Positions 17,968-27,284 of a stretch of DNA of 64,000 bases are shown piece by piece. The notes beneath the pieces are model-generated. The model had not been told where the DNA came from, did no database searches, and saw only the letters and a list, made by a program, of their open reading frames with translations. The stretch lies in assembly GCA_963169345.1 (NCBI GenBank), contig CAUJCT010000056.1, positions 100,446 through 164,445 of the forward strand. The letters run 5' to 3'. Both the position numbers and the translations under genes were made by a program. How positions within the stretch are numbered: the first letter of the stretch is position 1; each line of letters opens with the position of its first letter. The stretch comes from Bacteroidota bacterium. GTDB taxonomy: Bacteria; Bacteroidota; Bacteroidia; NS11-12g; UBA955.

Positions 17968-19673
17968 GACTGCTGCTGTTAATTGCAATACTTAGTTGTG
18001 CATTTGCTGATGCTCAAATCCCTGCTCATAGATTTGGAAAATGGAAACATATAGCTGAGTTTGATACATCATTTTTACCTCTAACTGTTCATGTAGATGA
18101 TTTTAATAATGGAACATCGCAATACCTGGATTCATCTCTTAACAAGGCTATTCAATATGTGTCTGCACAAGGTGGAGGCACTGTGCTTATATGCCCCGGT
18201 GTGTATACATTGAAAAAACCTGTCAATCTTGCCAGTCATGTCAAAGTAAAAGGTTCCGGTAAATCAACCGAAATTCACTTAAAATTTGGAACAAATACAT
18301 GGAATGGCTTCGAACTAAAAGGAAGAACCGTCCAGAAAAACATAGGTTACGACTCCATCCGAGGTAATGTCATTTTTCTTAAAACTCCGCTTTCTGATAC
18401 AAGTGTCAGACTTATCAAATTTTCATACAATGACAGTCATCTCATGAATAATGATTGGGCCTACGGATCAGCTGGTCAATTGCTTGCAATAAAATCCATT
18501 AACAATAAAATAGTCATTCTAGAAGACTCTGTAAATTTGACTGAAGCTAAAGATAAGAACATAGTTTTTATTTCAATTGCTCCGATTCAACATGCAGCTG
18601 TCGAATGTATATATATCATTAGGGATGACTCAGCCAATGGTCAGGCAAGTAATATCAGTCTGGAACTCGCCTATAATTGCCAAATCACCGGTGTGGAGAG
18701 TAATCTATGCAATTTTGCTCATATCAATGTATACAACAGCACCGGATGTATCATTCAACGCAATTATCTACATCATTCATTTGGATATGGCGGAGGTGGT
18801 CAGGGATACGGAATAGTTCTTCAATATGGTGCTTACAGAAATCTTATCAGAGATAATGTTCTGAAACATTTAAGGCATAGCATTCTCCTTCAAAGTGGGG
18901 CTAATAACAATGTAATTGCTTACAATTACTCTATCGACCCATTCGTCACGGATAACATTTTTCAGGATGCCGGAGGTGATTTAGTTTGCCATGGGAATTA
19001 TCCCTATCTGAATTTGTTTGAAGGCAATGTATGTCAGACCTTGATAATAGACAATTCGCATGGAAAAAATGGTCCATACAATACCTTCTTCCGCAACCGA
19101 ATGGAGTTATATGGTGTTATTGTCAGTGCTAATCAGGATTCTCAAAACTTCATAGCTAATGAAGTCACCAACACCGGCTCTCTTAAAGGTCAATTTGCTA
19201 TCAATGGTTCTGGACATTTTCGTTATGCCAATAATATCAAAAACAGCATTACAGATGGTGGTTCCTACACTTTCCCAAATTCGCTTTACTTAAATGCATT
19301 ACCAGATTTCTGGGTTATTCCATATAAATTCTGGGGCATAGGACCCCCTTTCCAATACAATCAAGGCAGCAATCCAGCCCATTCCAGATTTAAAGATTCC
19401 AATGAAATTACCATCTGTGAAATTCCATTAAAAACAAGCTCAATAAAGAATCTAACCAAAAACAATTTATTTGTTTATCCTAATCCTTTGCAAATTGGAA
19501 GTACTTTATACATCTCCAAATTTTGTACAAAGGCAGAATTATTTAACTCTGAAGGTATGAAACTGGGTGATTTTTATAATTTTAATAGTCTTCCAATCTC
19601 CCATCTACCAACAGGTTTATATATCCTATTGATAAATTCTATATCATACAAATTTATTATAACTGAAAGTTAA
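17964..19673 (+). CDS. Secreted right-handed beta-helix protein with T9SS type A tail
   Basis: A 569-residue exported protein. A signal peptide (residues 1-18, cleaving near ADAQ) is followed by a pectate-lyase-like start (LNKAIQYVSAQGGGTVLICPGVY) and a long parallel beta-helix with Asn-rich rungs such as HSILLQSGANNNVIAYN. The last 75 residues form the type A T9SS sorting domain: it opens with FVYPNPL, continues with AELFNSEGMKLGDF and LPTGLYIL, and ends in a basic/acidic stub. The family includes polysaccharide lyases and glycan epimerases, but no catalytic triad could be assigned, so enzyme activity is unproven. Delivered to the outer surface by type IX secretion. Overlaps the GT-C-like gene by 4 bases. 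Confidence 0.87.
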   Translation: MRLLLLIAILSCAFADAQIPAHRFGKWKHIAEFDTSFLPLTVHVDDFNNGTSQYLDSSLNKAIQYVSAQGGGTVLICPGVYTLKKPVNLASHVKVKGSGKSTEIHLKFGTNTWNGFELKGRTVQKNIGYDSIRGNVIFLKTPLSDTSVRLIKFSYNDSHLMNNDWAYGSAGQLLAIKSINNKIVILEDSVNLTEAKDKNIVFISIAPIQHAAVECIYIIRDDSANGQASNISLELAYNCQITGVESNLCNFAHINVYNSTGCIIQRNYLHHSFGYGGGGQGYGIVLQYGAYRNLIRDNVLKHLRHSILLQSGANNNVIAYNYSIDPFVTDNIFQDAGGDLVCHGNYPYLNLFEGNVCQTLIIDNSHGKNGPYNTFFRNRMELYGVIVSANQDSQNFIANEVTNTGSLKGQFAINGSGHFRYANNIKNSITDGGSYTFPNSLYLNALPDFWVIPYKFWGIGPPFQYNQGSNPAHSRFKDSNEITICEIPLKTSSIKNLTKNNLFVYPNPLQIGSTLYISKFCTKAELFNSEGMKLGDFYNFNSLPISHLPTGLYILLINSISYKFIITES

Positions 19674-19675
19674 TT

Positions 19676-20407
19676 CTATTTGGTATTCTCAACTTTATCA
19701 AAGTCGATACTTTCGAAAAGCTTTGTTTTATATACTTCCTGAATTAAGTCCAAATGATCCGTACTATGAGCATCTGTTCCTAAAAAATCGTAATACCCAT
19801 TTTTAATCAGCCATTGAGCCAGTTTTTTTGCACCCGGTGAATAATAGCCGGTCAATGACAATAAATTTATCTGCATTTTCACGCCAGATTGCACAATTTC
19901 TTCTATTTCATCGTATTTCTCCTGAAAATAAATGTAGCGTTCAGGATGTGCTAAAATAGGAGATAAACCAAGAGTTCTCAATTCAAAAAACAGTTGCTTG
20001 AAGAAAACTGGCCTGTTCATAAATGAAGTCTCAACTAAAATATGATTGCCGTTAAAAACCATCAGTTGTTCTTTAGACCGCACTTTTTCAAGAAAAAACT
20101 CATCCATATAATATTCAGCTGCGGCTTCAACTTCAAGGGGAATTTCTTTTTCTTTCAGTGCTATTCTGAGTAAATTTAAACGTTCCTCAATAATTTGTCT
20201 GTTATTGGGATAATAATCGCTCATGATATGGGGCGTTGCGATTATTTTATGATACCCATTGCGAACAAAACGCTCTGCCATTAACAATGAATAATCCAGA
20301 CTTTTGGATCCATCATCTATACCAAACAAAATATGGTTGTGCATATCCCATTTTAAGGGAGAATCTGCTGATTTGCCTGATTTAAATAAATTTCCAAAAA
20401 ATCCCAT
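19676..20407 (-). CDS. PHP-domain tyrosine-protein phosphatase (CpsB/YwqE family)
   Basis: Mn-dependent phosphatase of 243 residues that removes phosphate from the Tyr cluster of the Wzc-type kinase next door, resetting polysaccharide polymerisation. PHP motifs are present: DMHNHILFGIDDGS near the N-terminus, IATPHIM, LAHPERY and FLGTDAHS near the C-terminus, supplying the His/Asp metal ligands. The start codon shares one base with the kinase stop (TAATG), giving translational coupling of kinase and phosphatase. Last gene of the polysaccharide transcription unit. Confidence 0.93.
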   Translation of the reverse strand: MGFFGNLFKSGKSADSPLKWDMHNHILFGIDDGSKSLDYSLLMAERFVRNGYHKIIATPHIMSDYYPNNRQIIEERLNLLRIALKEKEIPLEVEAAAEYYMDEFFLEKVRSKEQLMVFNGNHILVETSFMNRPVFFKQLFFELRTLGLSPILAHPERYIYFQEKYDEIEEIVQSGVKMQINLLSLTGYYSPGAKKLAQWLIKNGYYDFLGTDAHSTDHLDLIQEVYKTKLFESIDFDKVENTK

Positions 20408-22812
20408 TACCTATTTCTTTTGAAAAAACGGGTAAACCTGTTGCCAATCTTGTTTTCGCGATCATCTTCATAATACCCGTAACCGTAGCCATAACCATAA
20501 CCGTAGCCATAGCCGTATTTGTTTCCATAAGTATTCTTTCTGTTGACATCGTTGATAATAACCGAAAGATTGGTGTAGTTCTTACTTTTATATAAACTAT
20601 TGATGTTATTGATAACGTTCTCTTTACTGTAACCCGAACGAACAACATAAATAGACAAGTCGCATTTCTTGAATACACTGCTGGCATCTGTCACCAATCC
20701 TATTGGCGGATTGTCTGCCATAATGATATCATATTCCACAAATAACTGATCTATCAAATCATCAAACTCCTTTTTCAAGAGCAATTCATTAGGATTTGGC
20801 GGTATTGGACCGGCAGGAATCAAATCCAGATTTCCTAAAGTGGAATGTTTAACAGCATCTTTCCAGTTCGACATACCCGACAAAATAGAACTCATCCCTA
20901 TTGAATTATCTACGTTAAATCCAACGTGAATCTTCGGTTTACGCATGTCAAGGTCGAGAATCACCACCTTCTTGCCAGTTAATGCCAATATCGCAGCATA
21001 ATTGATGGCAAAAAATGTCTTACCCTCTCCCGATATAGTCGACGTTACACCTATAATCTGCTTGTTCTTTTTAGGCAACATAAAATCGGAATTGGTACGT
21101 ATCGATCTTAACGCTTCACTTATGGATGATTTAGGATTCTTGTCAACCACCAGGGTAGATGCTGAAAGACGCTTTCTGTACGATGGGATGGAACCTAATA
21201 TTGGTGCCAGTAATTTGCTTTCTAATTGCGACTGACTGTAAATTACATTCATCAACAAATACTTAATGAATATAAATAATAAAACAGGCACTATGCCACC
21301 CAACATAAACATCAGCCAAATCTTATTTTTATTCGGTGAAATCGGTGTATTTGGAGCGTAAGCCTCAGATAAAATTGTAAACTCAGGTACTGTTCCGGCT
21401 TTCGAAATCTGATACTCTATCTGCTTCTCAATCAAACTTAAATAGTATTTTTCATACAGAGTATTGAATCTTTTCAACCTGTTTAATTCAGTTTCCTTGT
21501 TTGGTAAACCTTCAAACTGACCGCTCAATTGCCCAATCTTAGAATTGAGTTCTGCCAACTGTTGAGAGATATAACGCTTTGTTTCTGTAATAAAATTGAG
21601 AAGTTGTGATTTAACTATCGATATTTCAAGCTCAATTTTTCTGAATGGCACTGTTGATTCCTTATTTGAAATCTTGAGCATCTCACGATTCTTGTACAAT
21701 TCGTTTAACTCATTAATTCCATTGGCTATTTGTAAATTTTCTACTCCATAAACCAATGGTACAATATTGTTTTTGCTAGAATTTCCCTGAACAAAACTCA
21801 ACAATTCATCAAACTTTTTCATGGATGAAGCTACTTCCGACTTCTTTGCATCCAGTTCCTCCATCTGAGCAGCTATCTGGGTGTATTCGGCGCTTGGCGA
21901 AATGGATCCAGTGCGTTTGACAAAATTTTCAATGTCATTTTCATACTGTTCCAACTTTCCTGCTGTATTTTCTATCTGCGATTCAATGAACAACAATGTT
22001 TGCTCTTGCGATTTTTGCTTTTTCTCTATAGACTGCTTCAGATAAACTGTATCATAGGCATTGACTATGTCTTTTGCTTTTTGCAGATTATTGTCTGAAA
22101 ATGCAATGGTTAAAGTCCTTGCTTCTGTATTGGACGCTTCTACTTCCAATTGACTTAACAGATAAGAAACCAGTGCTCCCTGACTATTGATCTTAAATAT
22201 GTACTCCTTGCCTTCTATTTCGTGTTCCTTAACCTTCGACCACCTTAATGAAAATTTAAATTTGCCAAAGTCAATAACATCGCCAATCTTAAAGATACGT
22301 TCGGTACCATCACCTTCTGTTTCAAAAATCTTAAACTGATATTTATTGATGAAGACTACTGAAAAATTTCTGTCGTATGCTACCGTTGCAGGATCACCAT
22401 AGGTTTCAACTAAAAATGGAGTAGCTTTATATATCTCAGTGGTAAGTATATTCCCAACTGCGTAATAAGAAACATTCAAATCCAGATTCTTTATTAACTC
22501 CTCAGCTACCAGTCGAGATTTAATTAATTCAATTTCCGACAACAAATTATCAGTTTGAATGGTTTGCATATTAGCCATACCGATATTGGTTGCTTCCTTC
22601 TGTATCTCTAATCTAATAAGTGAGCTTGCTTTATAAACAGGTTTGGAGTATTTGAGAAAATAATGTGCTCCAATCATTGAAAGTAAAACAGAAATCGGAA
22701 TCCAAATCCAGAATTTCTTCAATATAAGCACAAGTTTTTCAAACGAAAAACCTTCCATCTCGGAGGCAACTCTTTGTTCTAACTTGACGTGTTCAGACTC
22801 GAAATCTATCAT
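20407..22812 (-). CDS. wzc: Polysaccharide co-polymerase / tyrosine autokinase (Wzc type)
   Basis: Inner-membrane chain-length regulator with BY-kinase, 801 residues. Domains in order: Wzz domain with the first membrane helix near 34-54, a long periplasmic coiled coil at about 250-420, the GNVR region, a second membrane helix near 506-528, then the cytoplasmic kinase with Walker A SGEGKT (about 592-598), Walker A' VVILDLDMRKPK and Walker B IIMADNPPIG. The C-terminal Tyr cluster is a run of seven GY pairs (about 774-789), the autophosphorylation tail. It works with the Wza-like exporter upstream and the phosphatase downstream. Confidence 0.95.
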   Translation of the reverse strand: MIDFESEHVKLEQRVASEMEGFSFEKLVLILKKFWIWIPISVLLSMIGAHYFLKYSKPVYKASSLIRLEIQKEATNIGMANMQTIQTDNLLSEIELIKSRLVAEELIKNLDLNVSYYAVGNILTTEIYKATPFLVETYGDPATVAYDRNFSVVFINKYQFKIFETEGDGTERIFKIGDVIDFGKFKFSLRWSKVKEHEIEGKEYIFKINSQGALVSYLLSQLEVEASNTEARTLTIAFSDNNLQKAKDIVNAYDTVYLKQSIEKKQKSQEQTLLFIESQIENTAGKLEQYENDIENFVKRTGSISPSAEYTQIAAQMEELDAKKSEVASSMKKFDELLSFVQGNSSKNNIVPLVYGVENLQIANGINELNELYKNREMLKISNKESTVPFRKIELEISIVKSQLLNFITETKRYISQQLAELNSKIGQLSGQFEGLPNKETELNRLKRFNTLYEKYYLSLIEKQIEYQISKAGTVPEFTILSEAYAPNTPISPNKNKIWLMFMLGGIVPVLLFIFIKYLLMNVIYSQSQLESKLLAPILGSIPSYRKRLSASTLVVDKNPKSSISEALRSIRTNSDFMLPKKNKQIIGVTSTISGEGKTFFAINYAAILALTGKKVVILDLDMRKPKIHVGFNVDNSIGMSSILSGMSNWKDAVKHSTLGNLDLIPAGPIPPNPNELLLKKEFDDLIDQLFVEYDIIMADNPPIGLVTDASSVFKKCDLSIYVVRSGYSKENVINNINSLYKSKNYTNLSVIINDVNRKNTYGNKYGYGYGYGYGYGYGYYEDDRENKIGNRFTRFFKRNR
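20472..20519. repeat. Hexanucleotide repeat encoding the (Gly-Tyr)n kinase tail
   Basis: About seven imperfect 6-bp units (CCGTAA, CCGTAG, CCATAA, CCATAG on the plus strand), all coding GY on the minus strand. A slip of one unit would add or remove one tyrosine without changing the frame. Confidence 0.7.
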
Positions 22813-22827
22813 TTTCTGAATATTGAA

Positions 22828-23607
22828 TTAAAGTGTGTTTCTTAGCAAAATAGTGGTGGTGAGTATAATCTGCAGAATATTGAAGAAATATAAGTTATCT
22901 CTGATACTTTCAGCTGCCGGACGTCGCACTGGCTCTATGTAAATGATATCATCCGGTCGCAAACTAACAATCGTGCTCTTCATGTCCTTCACAGTTTTTA
23001 AATTCACAACTGTTACTTCAGGATTTTTTAAGTCTCCCCTGATAACTCGAATGTTGTATCCTTTTGCATTATCATCAAGTCCACCATAAATTGCCAGTAC
23101 TTCCAATAAGTTCATATTTGAAGTAAATGGAATCAGCTTTCCACCCTTCGAACCAAACACTATAATTTTCTTATTGACTATTTTTGAAATAACATAAACT
23201 CCATTGTAAAAAGATTCAAACTTGACTGACAAAACACTGTCCAAATCTGAAGTTTTAAGTCCAACTACCACTATCTTACCAATTACCGGAAAATGACAGG
23301 TACCATCTTCCAGGACTTCGTAACTAGGCTTTTGAACATTAGTGGCATTCTCATCACCAAAAATATTGGCAGCCACAACCAAGGCTCCTGAAGGATCAAT
23401 GATTGCCTCTCCCTGATTGGTATATATTGTAAACTGAATTTTGTCTCCCACTTTTATTGGATATTGCACCAATACTTTTGAAAAAGAGTCCTTCCAGTTG
23501 ACGTCGCCTGCCTCTGTTGTGAGTATTATATTGGATTTATATGAACTGCAACTGCTTAAAGCTACAATCATAATTACCAATGCGACTATTTTATGAATAT
23601 GTTTCAT
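22828..23607 (-). CDS. Polysaccharide export lipoprotein (Wza / OtnA type)
   Basis: Outer-membrane export component for capsule or exopolysaccharide, 259 residues. A signal peptide ends in a lipobox with Cys20 (LSSC). The Poly_export domain starts at [19 protein letters not shown] and is followed by an SLBB-like segment ([24 protein letters not shown]). The C-terminus ends in a hydrophobic helix ([14 protein letters not shown]), probably the outer-membrane alpha-helix. The protein is shorter than E. coli Wza (about 380), as usual in Bacteroidota. The start overlaps the rmlA stop by 4 bases (ATGA), and wzc follows after 15 bp. Confidence 0.9.
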   Translation of the reverse strand: MKHIHKIVALVIMIVALSSCSSYKSNIILTTEAGDVNWKDSFSKVLVQYPIKVGDKIQFTIYTNQGEAIIDPSGALVVAANIFGDENATNVQKPSYEVLEDGTCHFPVIGKIVVVGLKTSDLDSVLSVKFESFYNGVYVISKIVNKKIIVFGSKGGKLIPFTSNMNLLEVLAIYGGLDDNAKGYNIRVIRGDLKNPEVTVVNLKTVKDMKSTIVSLRPDDIIYIEPVRRPAAESIRDNLYFFNILQIILTTTILLRNTL

Positions 23608-24467
23608 TTTTTCATTAAACCTAATAAATATGTGCCATAACCGCTCTTGGTTAGTGGTTCTGCAATCTTTTTTAACTGGTCGTTGTCAATATATTTCATT
23701 CGCCATGCCACTTCTTCAATACTGCCAATTTTCAATCCCTGTCTTTCTTCAATTACCTGTACAAACTGACCTGCCTGCATCAAACTGGCAAATGTCCCTG
23801 TATCTAACCAAGCCGTTCCTCTCTGCAAAATGCCGACTTTTAATTTACCTAATCTCAGATACTCTTTGTTTACATCCGTTATTTCATATTCACCCCTTGC
23901 AGATGGCTGTAAATTTTTGGCAATTCTCACCACATCATTATCATAAAAATACAAGCCTGGTACAGCAAAATTGGACTTTGGATGTGTAGGTTTCTCTTCA
24001 ATACTGATTGCCTGATTATTCTCATCAAACTCAACTACACCATAACGTTCAGGATCACTGACATGATAGGCATAGATGACACTACCTTCCGGATTATTAT
24101 TGTCCTGTAAAAGCTTTTGAAGTGAAGCTCCAAAAAAGATATTATCTCCTAAAATAAGAGCTACTTTATCAGTTCCAATAAAATGCTCTCCAATTACAAA
24201 GGCCTGTGCTAATCCATTTGGCTCTGGTTGTTCTGCATACTCAAATCTGCATCCTAACTGAGTACCATCTCCAAGCAATTTCTTAAAATGTGGTAAATCG
24301 TGCGGAGTTGAAATAATCAATATTTCACGTATGCCCGCCATCATGAGTGTAGAAAGCGGATAATATATCATTGGTTTATCATAAACCGGCATTAACTGCT
24401 TACTTACTGCCAGTGTCAATGGATGTAATCTTGTTCCGCTTCCTCCTGCTAATATGATTCCTTTCAT
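23604..24467 (-). CDS. rmlA: Glucose-1-phosphate thymidylyltransferase
   Basis: Makes dTDP-glucose from dTTP and glucose-1-phosphate, the first step to dTDP-rhamnose and related sugars. The nucleotidyltransferase signature [11 protein letters not shown] is at 8-18, followed by [17 protein letters not shown], the metal-binding [11 protein letters not shown] and [11 protein letters not shown]. The 287-residue length is normal for RmlA. It follows rmlB after 3 bp and overlaps the Wza-like gene. RmlC and RmlD are not in this window. Confidence 0.95.
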   Translation of the reverse strand: MKGIILAGGSGTRLHPLTLAVSKQLMPVYDKPMIYYPLSTLMMAGIREILIISTPHDLPHFKKLLGDGTQLGCRFEYAEQPEPNGLAQAFVIGEHFIGTDKVALILGDNIFFGASLQKLLQDNNNPEGSVIYAYHVSDPERYGVVEFDENNQAISIEEKPTHPKSNFAVPGLYFYDNDVVRIAKNLQPSARGEYEITDVNKEYLRLGKLKVGILQRGTAWLDTGTFASLMQAGQFVQVIEERQGLKIGSIEEVAWRMKYIDNDQLKKIAEPLTKSGYGTYLLGLMKK

Positions 24468-24470
24468 GTT

Positions 24471-25532
24471 TTATCTGTTTGAATACATGTTCTGATAGTA
24501 TTCTCTGTAAGCTCCACTTGTTACATGCTGAAGCCAGTCCTGATTTGCAAGATACCAGTCAACCGTCCTTTCCAAACCTTGCTCAAATGTAACGGATGGC
24601 TGCCAGTTCAATTGATTCATTAGTTTACTTGAATCTATTGCATATCTGAAATCATGACCTGCCCTATCTCCTACAAAGGTAATCAGTTGCTCTGATACTC
24701 CTTCCCCTCTGCCTAGCTTCCTGTCCATCATTCTACACAGCAATCTGACCAGATCAATATTTTTCCATTCGTTATTCCCTCCAATATTGAATGTTTCACC
24801 AATACTTCCTTTATGGTAAATCACATCAATTGCCGCCGCATGATCCTCGACAAACAGCCAGTCGCGCACATTCTCCCCTTTTCCGTAAACAGGCAAAGGC
24901 TGATTGTGCATGATGTTATTGATCATTAATGGAATTAACTTCTCAGGAAAATGATGAGAACCATAATTATTGCTACAGTTCGAAATCTTTACCGGAAGTT
25001 TATAGGTATGATGATAAGCTCTTACAAAATGATCACTTGAGGCTTTTGAGGCTGAATAAGGGCTATTGGGACTGTACGGAGTTGATTCAGTAAATTTACC
25101 TTCGTCTCCAAGTTCACCATATACTTCATCCGTACTTACATGGTAAAAAACTTTACCATCCATATTGTCTTTCCAGATATTTTTGGCAGCATTCAATAAG
25201 TTAACAGTTCCAACAACATTCGTAAAGACAAAATCCATTGGATGACTGATAGAACGGTCTACGTGCGACTCTGCTGCCAGATGAATTACACCATCAAACT
25301 GATGCGTTTCAAATAGTTTATTTATTTCGGCAGAATCTGTAATATCCATTTTGACAAAATGATAATTAGATGCCTTCTCAATATCCTTAAGATTCTCAAG
25401 ATTGCCGGCATAGGTCAATTTGTCCAGATTGAAAATTGTGTAATCGGGGTATTGCTTTACAAACCTTCTCACAACATGTGAACCAATAAAACCGGCACCT
25501 CCGGTAATTAATATCTTTTTGCTCCCACTCAT
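24471..25532 (-). CDS. rmlB: dTDP-glucose 4,6-dehydratase
   Basis: Converts dTDP-glucose to dTDP-4-keto-6-deoxyglucose; extended short-chain dehydrogenase with bound NAD. Visible are the Rossmann motif TGGAGFIGSH, the substrate region HVSTDEVYGELG with the Thr-Asp-Glu triad, and the catalytic YxxxK in YSASKASSDH. The length of 353 residues is normal. Coupled to the FKBP gene upstream by a 4-base overlap and to rmlA downstream, so it belongs to the polysaccharide unit. Confidence 0.96.
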   Translation of the reverse strand: MSGSKKILITGGAGFIGSHVVRRFVKQYPDYTIFNLDKLTYAGNLENLKDIEKASNYHFVKMDITDSAEINKLFETHQFDGVIHLAAESHVDRSISHPMDFVFTNVVGTVNLLNAAKNIWKDNMDGKVFYHVSTDEVYGELGDEGKFTESTPYSPNSPYSASKASSDHFVRAYHHTYKLPVKISNCSNNYGSHHFPEKLIPLMINNIMHNQPLPVYGKGENVRDWLFVEDHAAAIDVIYHKGSIGETFNIGGNNEWKNIDLVRLLCRMMDRKLGRGEGVSEQLITFVGDRAGHDFRYAIDSSKLMNQLNWQPSVTFEQGLERTVDWYLANQDWLQHVTSGAYREYYQNMYSNR

Positions 25533-26416
25533 TTTAAATCGTACAGGTACATGTCAAAAATTAAGGTCGAATTAGGTGGGATAACTCCCATATCCCTTGC
25601 ACCATAACCCAGTGATGGTGGTATAATAGCTCTGACTTTCATACCTTTATTCATCAAAGGTAACATTTCTTGCCATCCCCTGATCACTCTTCCATCAACG
25701 ACCTTCAGTTGTAAAGGATCAAATCCACCAAAGTTTCCGTCAAATTTCTTTCCATCCATCAAATAACCTGCATAAAACACGCTTGCAGTTTGCTCTGGTT
25801 TAGCTTTCTGATTTGGATCTCCCTTTGCAATCACAATATATCTCAAACCACTTTTTAAAGTGATGGTGTCTTTACCTGCACCATTATAAGGTTTATACTC
25901 CATTGGAGTTTGAATATCCATCACTTCCACTTCAAATATTAAAGTTGAATTTGCAGGAATGTCACCCATATCCATTTCACCATATCCTAATGAAGCCGGT
26001 ATTACCAATGTAGCTACTTCACCCTGGCGCAAATAGGTAAATCCTTCATCCCAGCCTGCTATTACCTGACCCTGTCCTACAACAAACGAGAACGGCTCAT
26101 TTCTGTCTCTTGAACTATCAAACTTTTTACCATCTGTTAATGTACCGACATAATGCGCGCTCACCTTACAACCGGCAACAACTTTCTTACCTTTTGGATT
26201 TGGTTTGGTAATAATGTATTTAAGTCCGGATTTAGTAGTAACGGTATCTGGCTTTACAGGCGTAACTTTTGGTTTAGGTTTTGGTTTTGGCTTGCTTGAA
26301 CTCGCAGACTTTGGTTTTGGCTTCGGTTTTGTTTGCTCCGGAATTGCTTTAAATGTAAAAGCCATAATAGCAGATACAGCTATTAATCCCATAATTGAAT
26401 TGAGCTTTAATCTCAT
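25529..26416 (-). CDS. Exported double-FKBP peptidyl-prolyl isomerase
   Basis: Prolyl cis-trans isomerase with two FKBP domains in 295 residues, acting on exported proteins. An N-terminal hydrophobic signal (about 8-23) has no lipobox and is followed by a Lys-Pro repeat linker (KPKPKPK twice). FKBP domain 1 spans about 64-172, with VSAHYVGTLTDGKKFDSSRD and VIPASLGYG; domain 2 spans about 185-295, with YAGYLMDGKKFD and IIPPSLGYGARDMG. Both halves keep the aromatic ligand-pocket pattern. Overlaps rmlB by 4 bases. Confidence 0.92.
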   Translation of the reverse strand: MRLKLNSIMGLIAVSAIMAFTFKAIPEQTKPKPKPKSASSSKPKPKPKPKVTPVKPDTVTTKSGLKYIITKPNPKGKKVVAGCKVSAHYVGTLTDGKKFDSSRDRNEPFSFVVGQGQVIAGWDEGFTYLRQGEVATLVIPASLGYGEMDMGDIPANSTLIFEVEVMDIQTPMEYKPYNGAGKDTITLKSGLRYIVIAKGDPNQKAKPEQTASVFYAGYLMDGKKFDGNFGGFDPLQLKVVDGRVIRGWQEMLPLMNKGMKVRAIIPPSLGYGARDMGVIPPNSTLIFDMYLYDLK

Positions 26417-26417
26417 T

Positions 26418-27284
26418 TTATTCTACTTTTAAAATATTTATCTCGTAAATTAATGTCGAAAACGGCGGTATCATTCCTTCCACGCCTTTGGAACCATACG
26501 CTAAATCATAAGGCAATATAAAAGTTGCTTTTTCTCCCTGTCTCATTTTAATGAGCATCTCGTACATGCCTATTGGTTGAAACTGTTCTTTAGAAACACG
26601 CACTGTTTGTGGCTTACCCATCGTGTAGGTATTATAAAACTCTGTTCCATCCATCAGCTTTCCGATAAAATGGAATTGCACAACCCTTCCGTCACTCACT
26701 TTTACAGCGGTATCTGGCATGGTTTTATGGAATTGTACTCTTAATCCCGAAACACTGTCCATACTCATTACCAATCCAGTTTTCTTGATGTAATTTTTGA
26801 TATTCTCAATTTCCTCGCTCCAGCGTCTTAACTTCTCAACGTTGACAAGACTATCTACCTGATATTTGGTTAATTTTCTGTCCATTTTAATGATGAATTT
26901 CAAATCCGTTCCAGCTTTAACATAAGTTGGTAATTCAGCTTCCATTCGCGTTTTCAGGTAAAATGAATCCGCCTTAATTAAAAATTGAGCACTGTCTCCT
27001 TCCGACATTATACTGAGTGCCTCCATAATATCTCCTCCCTTGTGTGTCGGTGCAACAAGTAATATTCTGTCCGGAGTCTGACCAAATATTGAATAAATAA
27101 CAGAATCTTCTGAATTCGTAATACTATAATAGCATTGCATGTATTCTCCTATAGCAGGCAATACTTTTTTTTCACTGCGCTTGAGAAATTTATACCTCAA
27201 GCCGGATTCTGTTTTTGAATACTTGTTGCATGAGCTAAATAAGCTACCAATAACAAATAAATAAAATAAGGATCTAATTTTCAT
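26418..27284 (-). CDS. FKBP-type prolyl isomerase lipoprotein
   Basis: Lipid-anchored chaperone/isomerase of 288 residues. The lipobox cysteine is Cys19 (FSSC). The C-terminal FKBP domain (about 180-288) has VVQFHFIGKLMDGTEF, FILPYDLAYGSKGV and IPPFSTLIYEI. The N-terminal half resembles a second, degenerate FKBP-like fold (YMQCYYSITNSEDSVIY) that lacks the active-site aromatics; it may serve as a dimer or client-binding part. It starts within the nrnA-like gene (11-base overlap) and ends one base before the next FKBP gene. Confidence 0.9.
   Translation of the reverse strand: MKIRSLFYLFVIGSLFSSCNKYSKTESGLRYKFLKRSEKKVLPAIGEYMQCYYSITNSEDSVIYSIFGQTPDRILLVAPTHKGGDIMEALSIMSEGDSAQFLIKADSFYLKTRMEAELPTYVKAGTDLKFIIKMDRKLTKYQVDSLVNVEKLRRWSEEIENIKNYIKKTGLVMSMDSVSGLRVQFHKTMPDTAVKVSDGRVVQFHFIGKLMDGTEFYNTYTMGKPQTVRVSKEQFQPIGMYEMLIKMRQGEKATFILPYDLAYGSKGVEGMIPPFSTLIYEINILKVE

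Noticed and set aside
20382..20687. 101-codon minus-strand frame with MATVMVMATV repeats
   Set aside because: Another frame of the GY-coding hexamer repeat inside wzc; its repetition comes from the DNA repeat.
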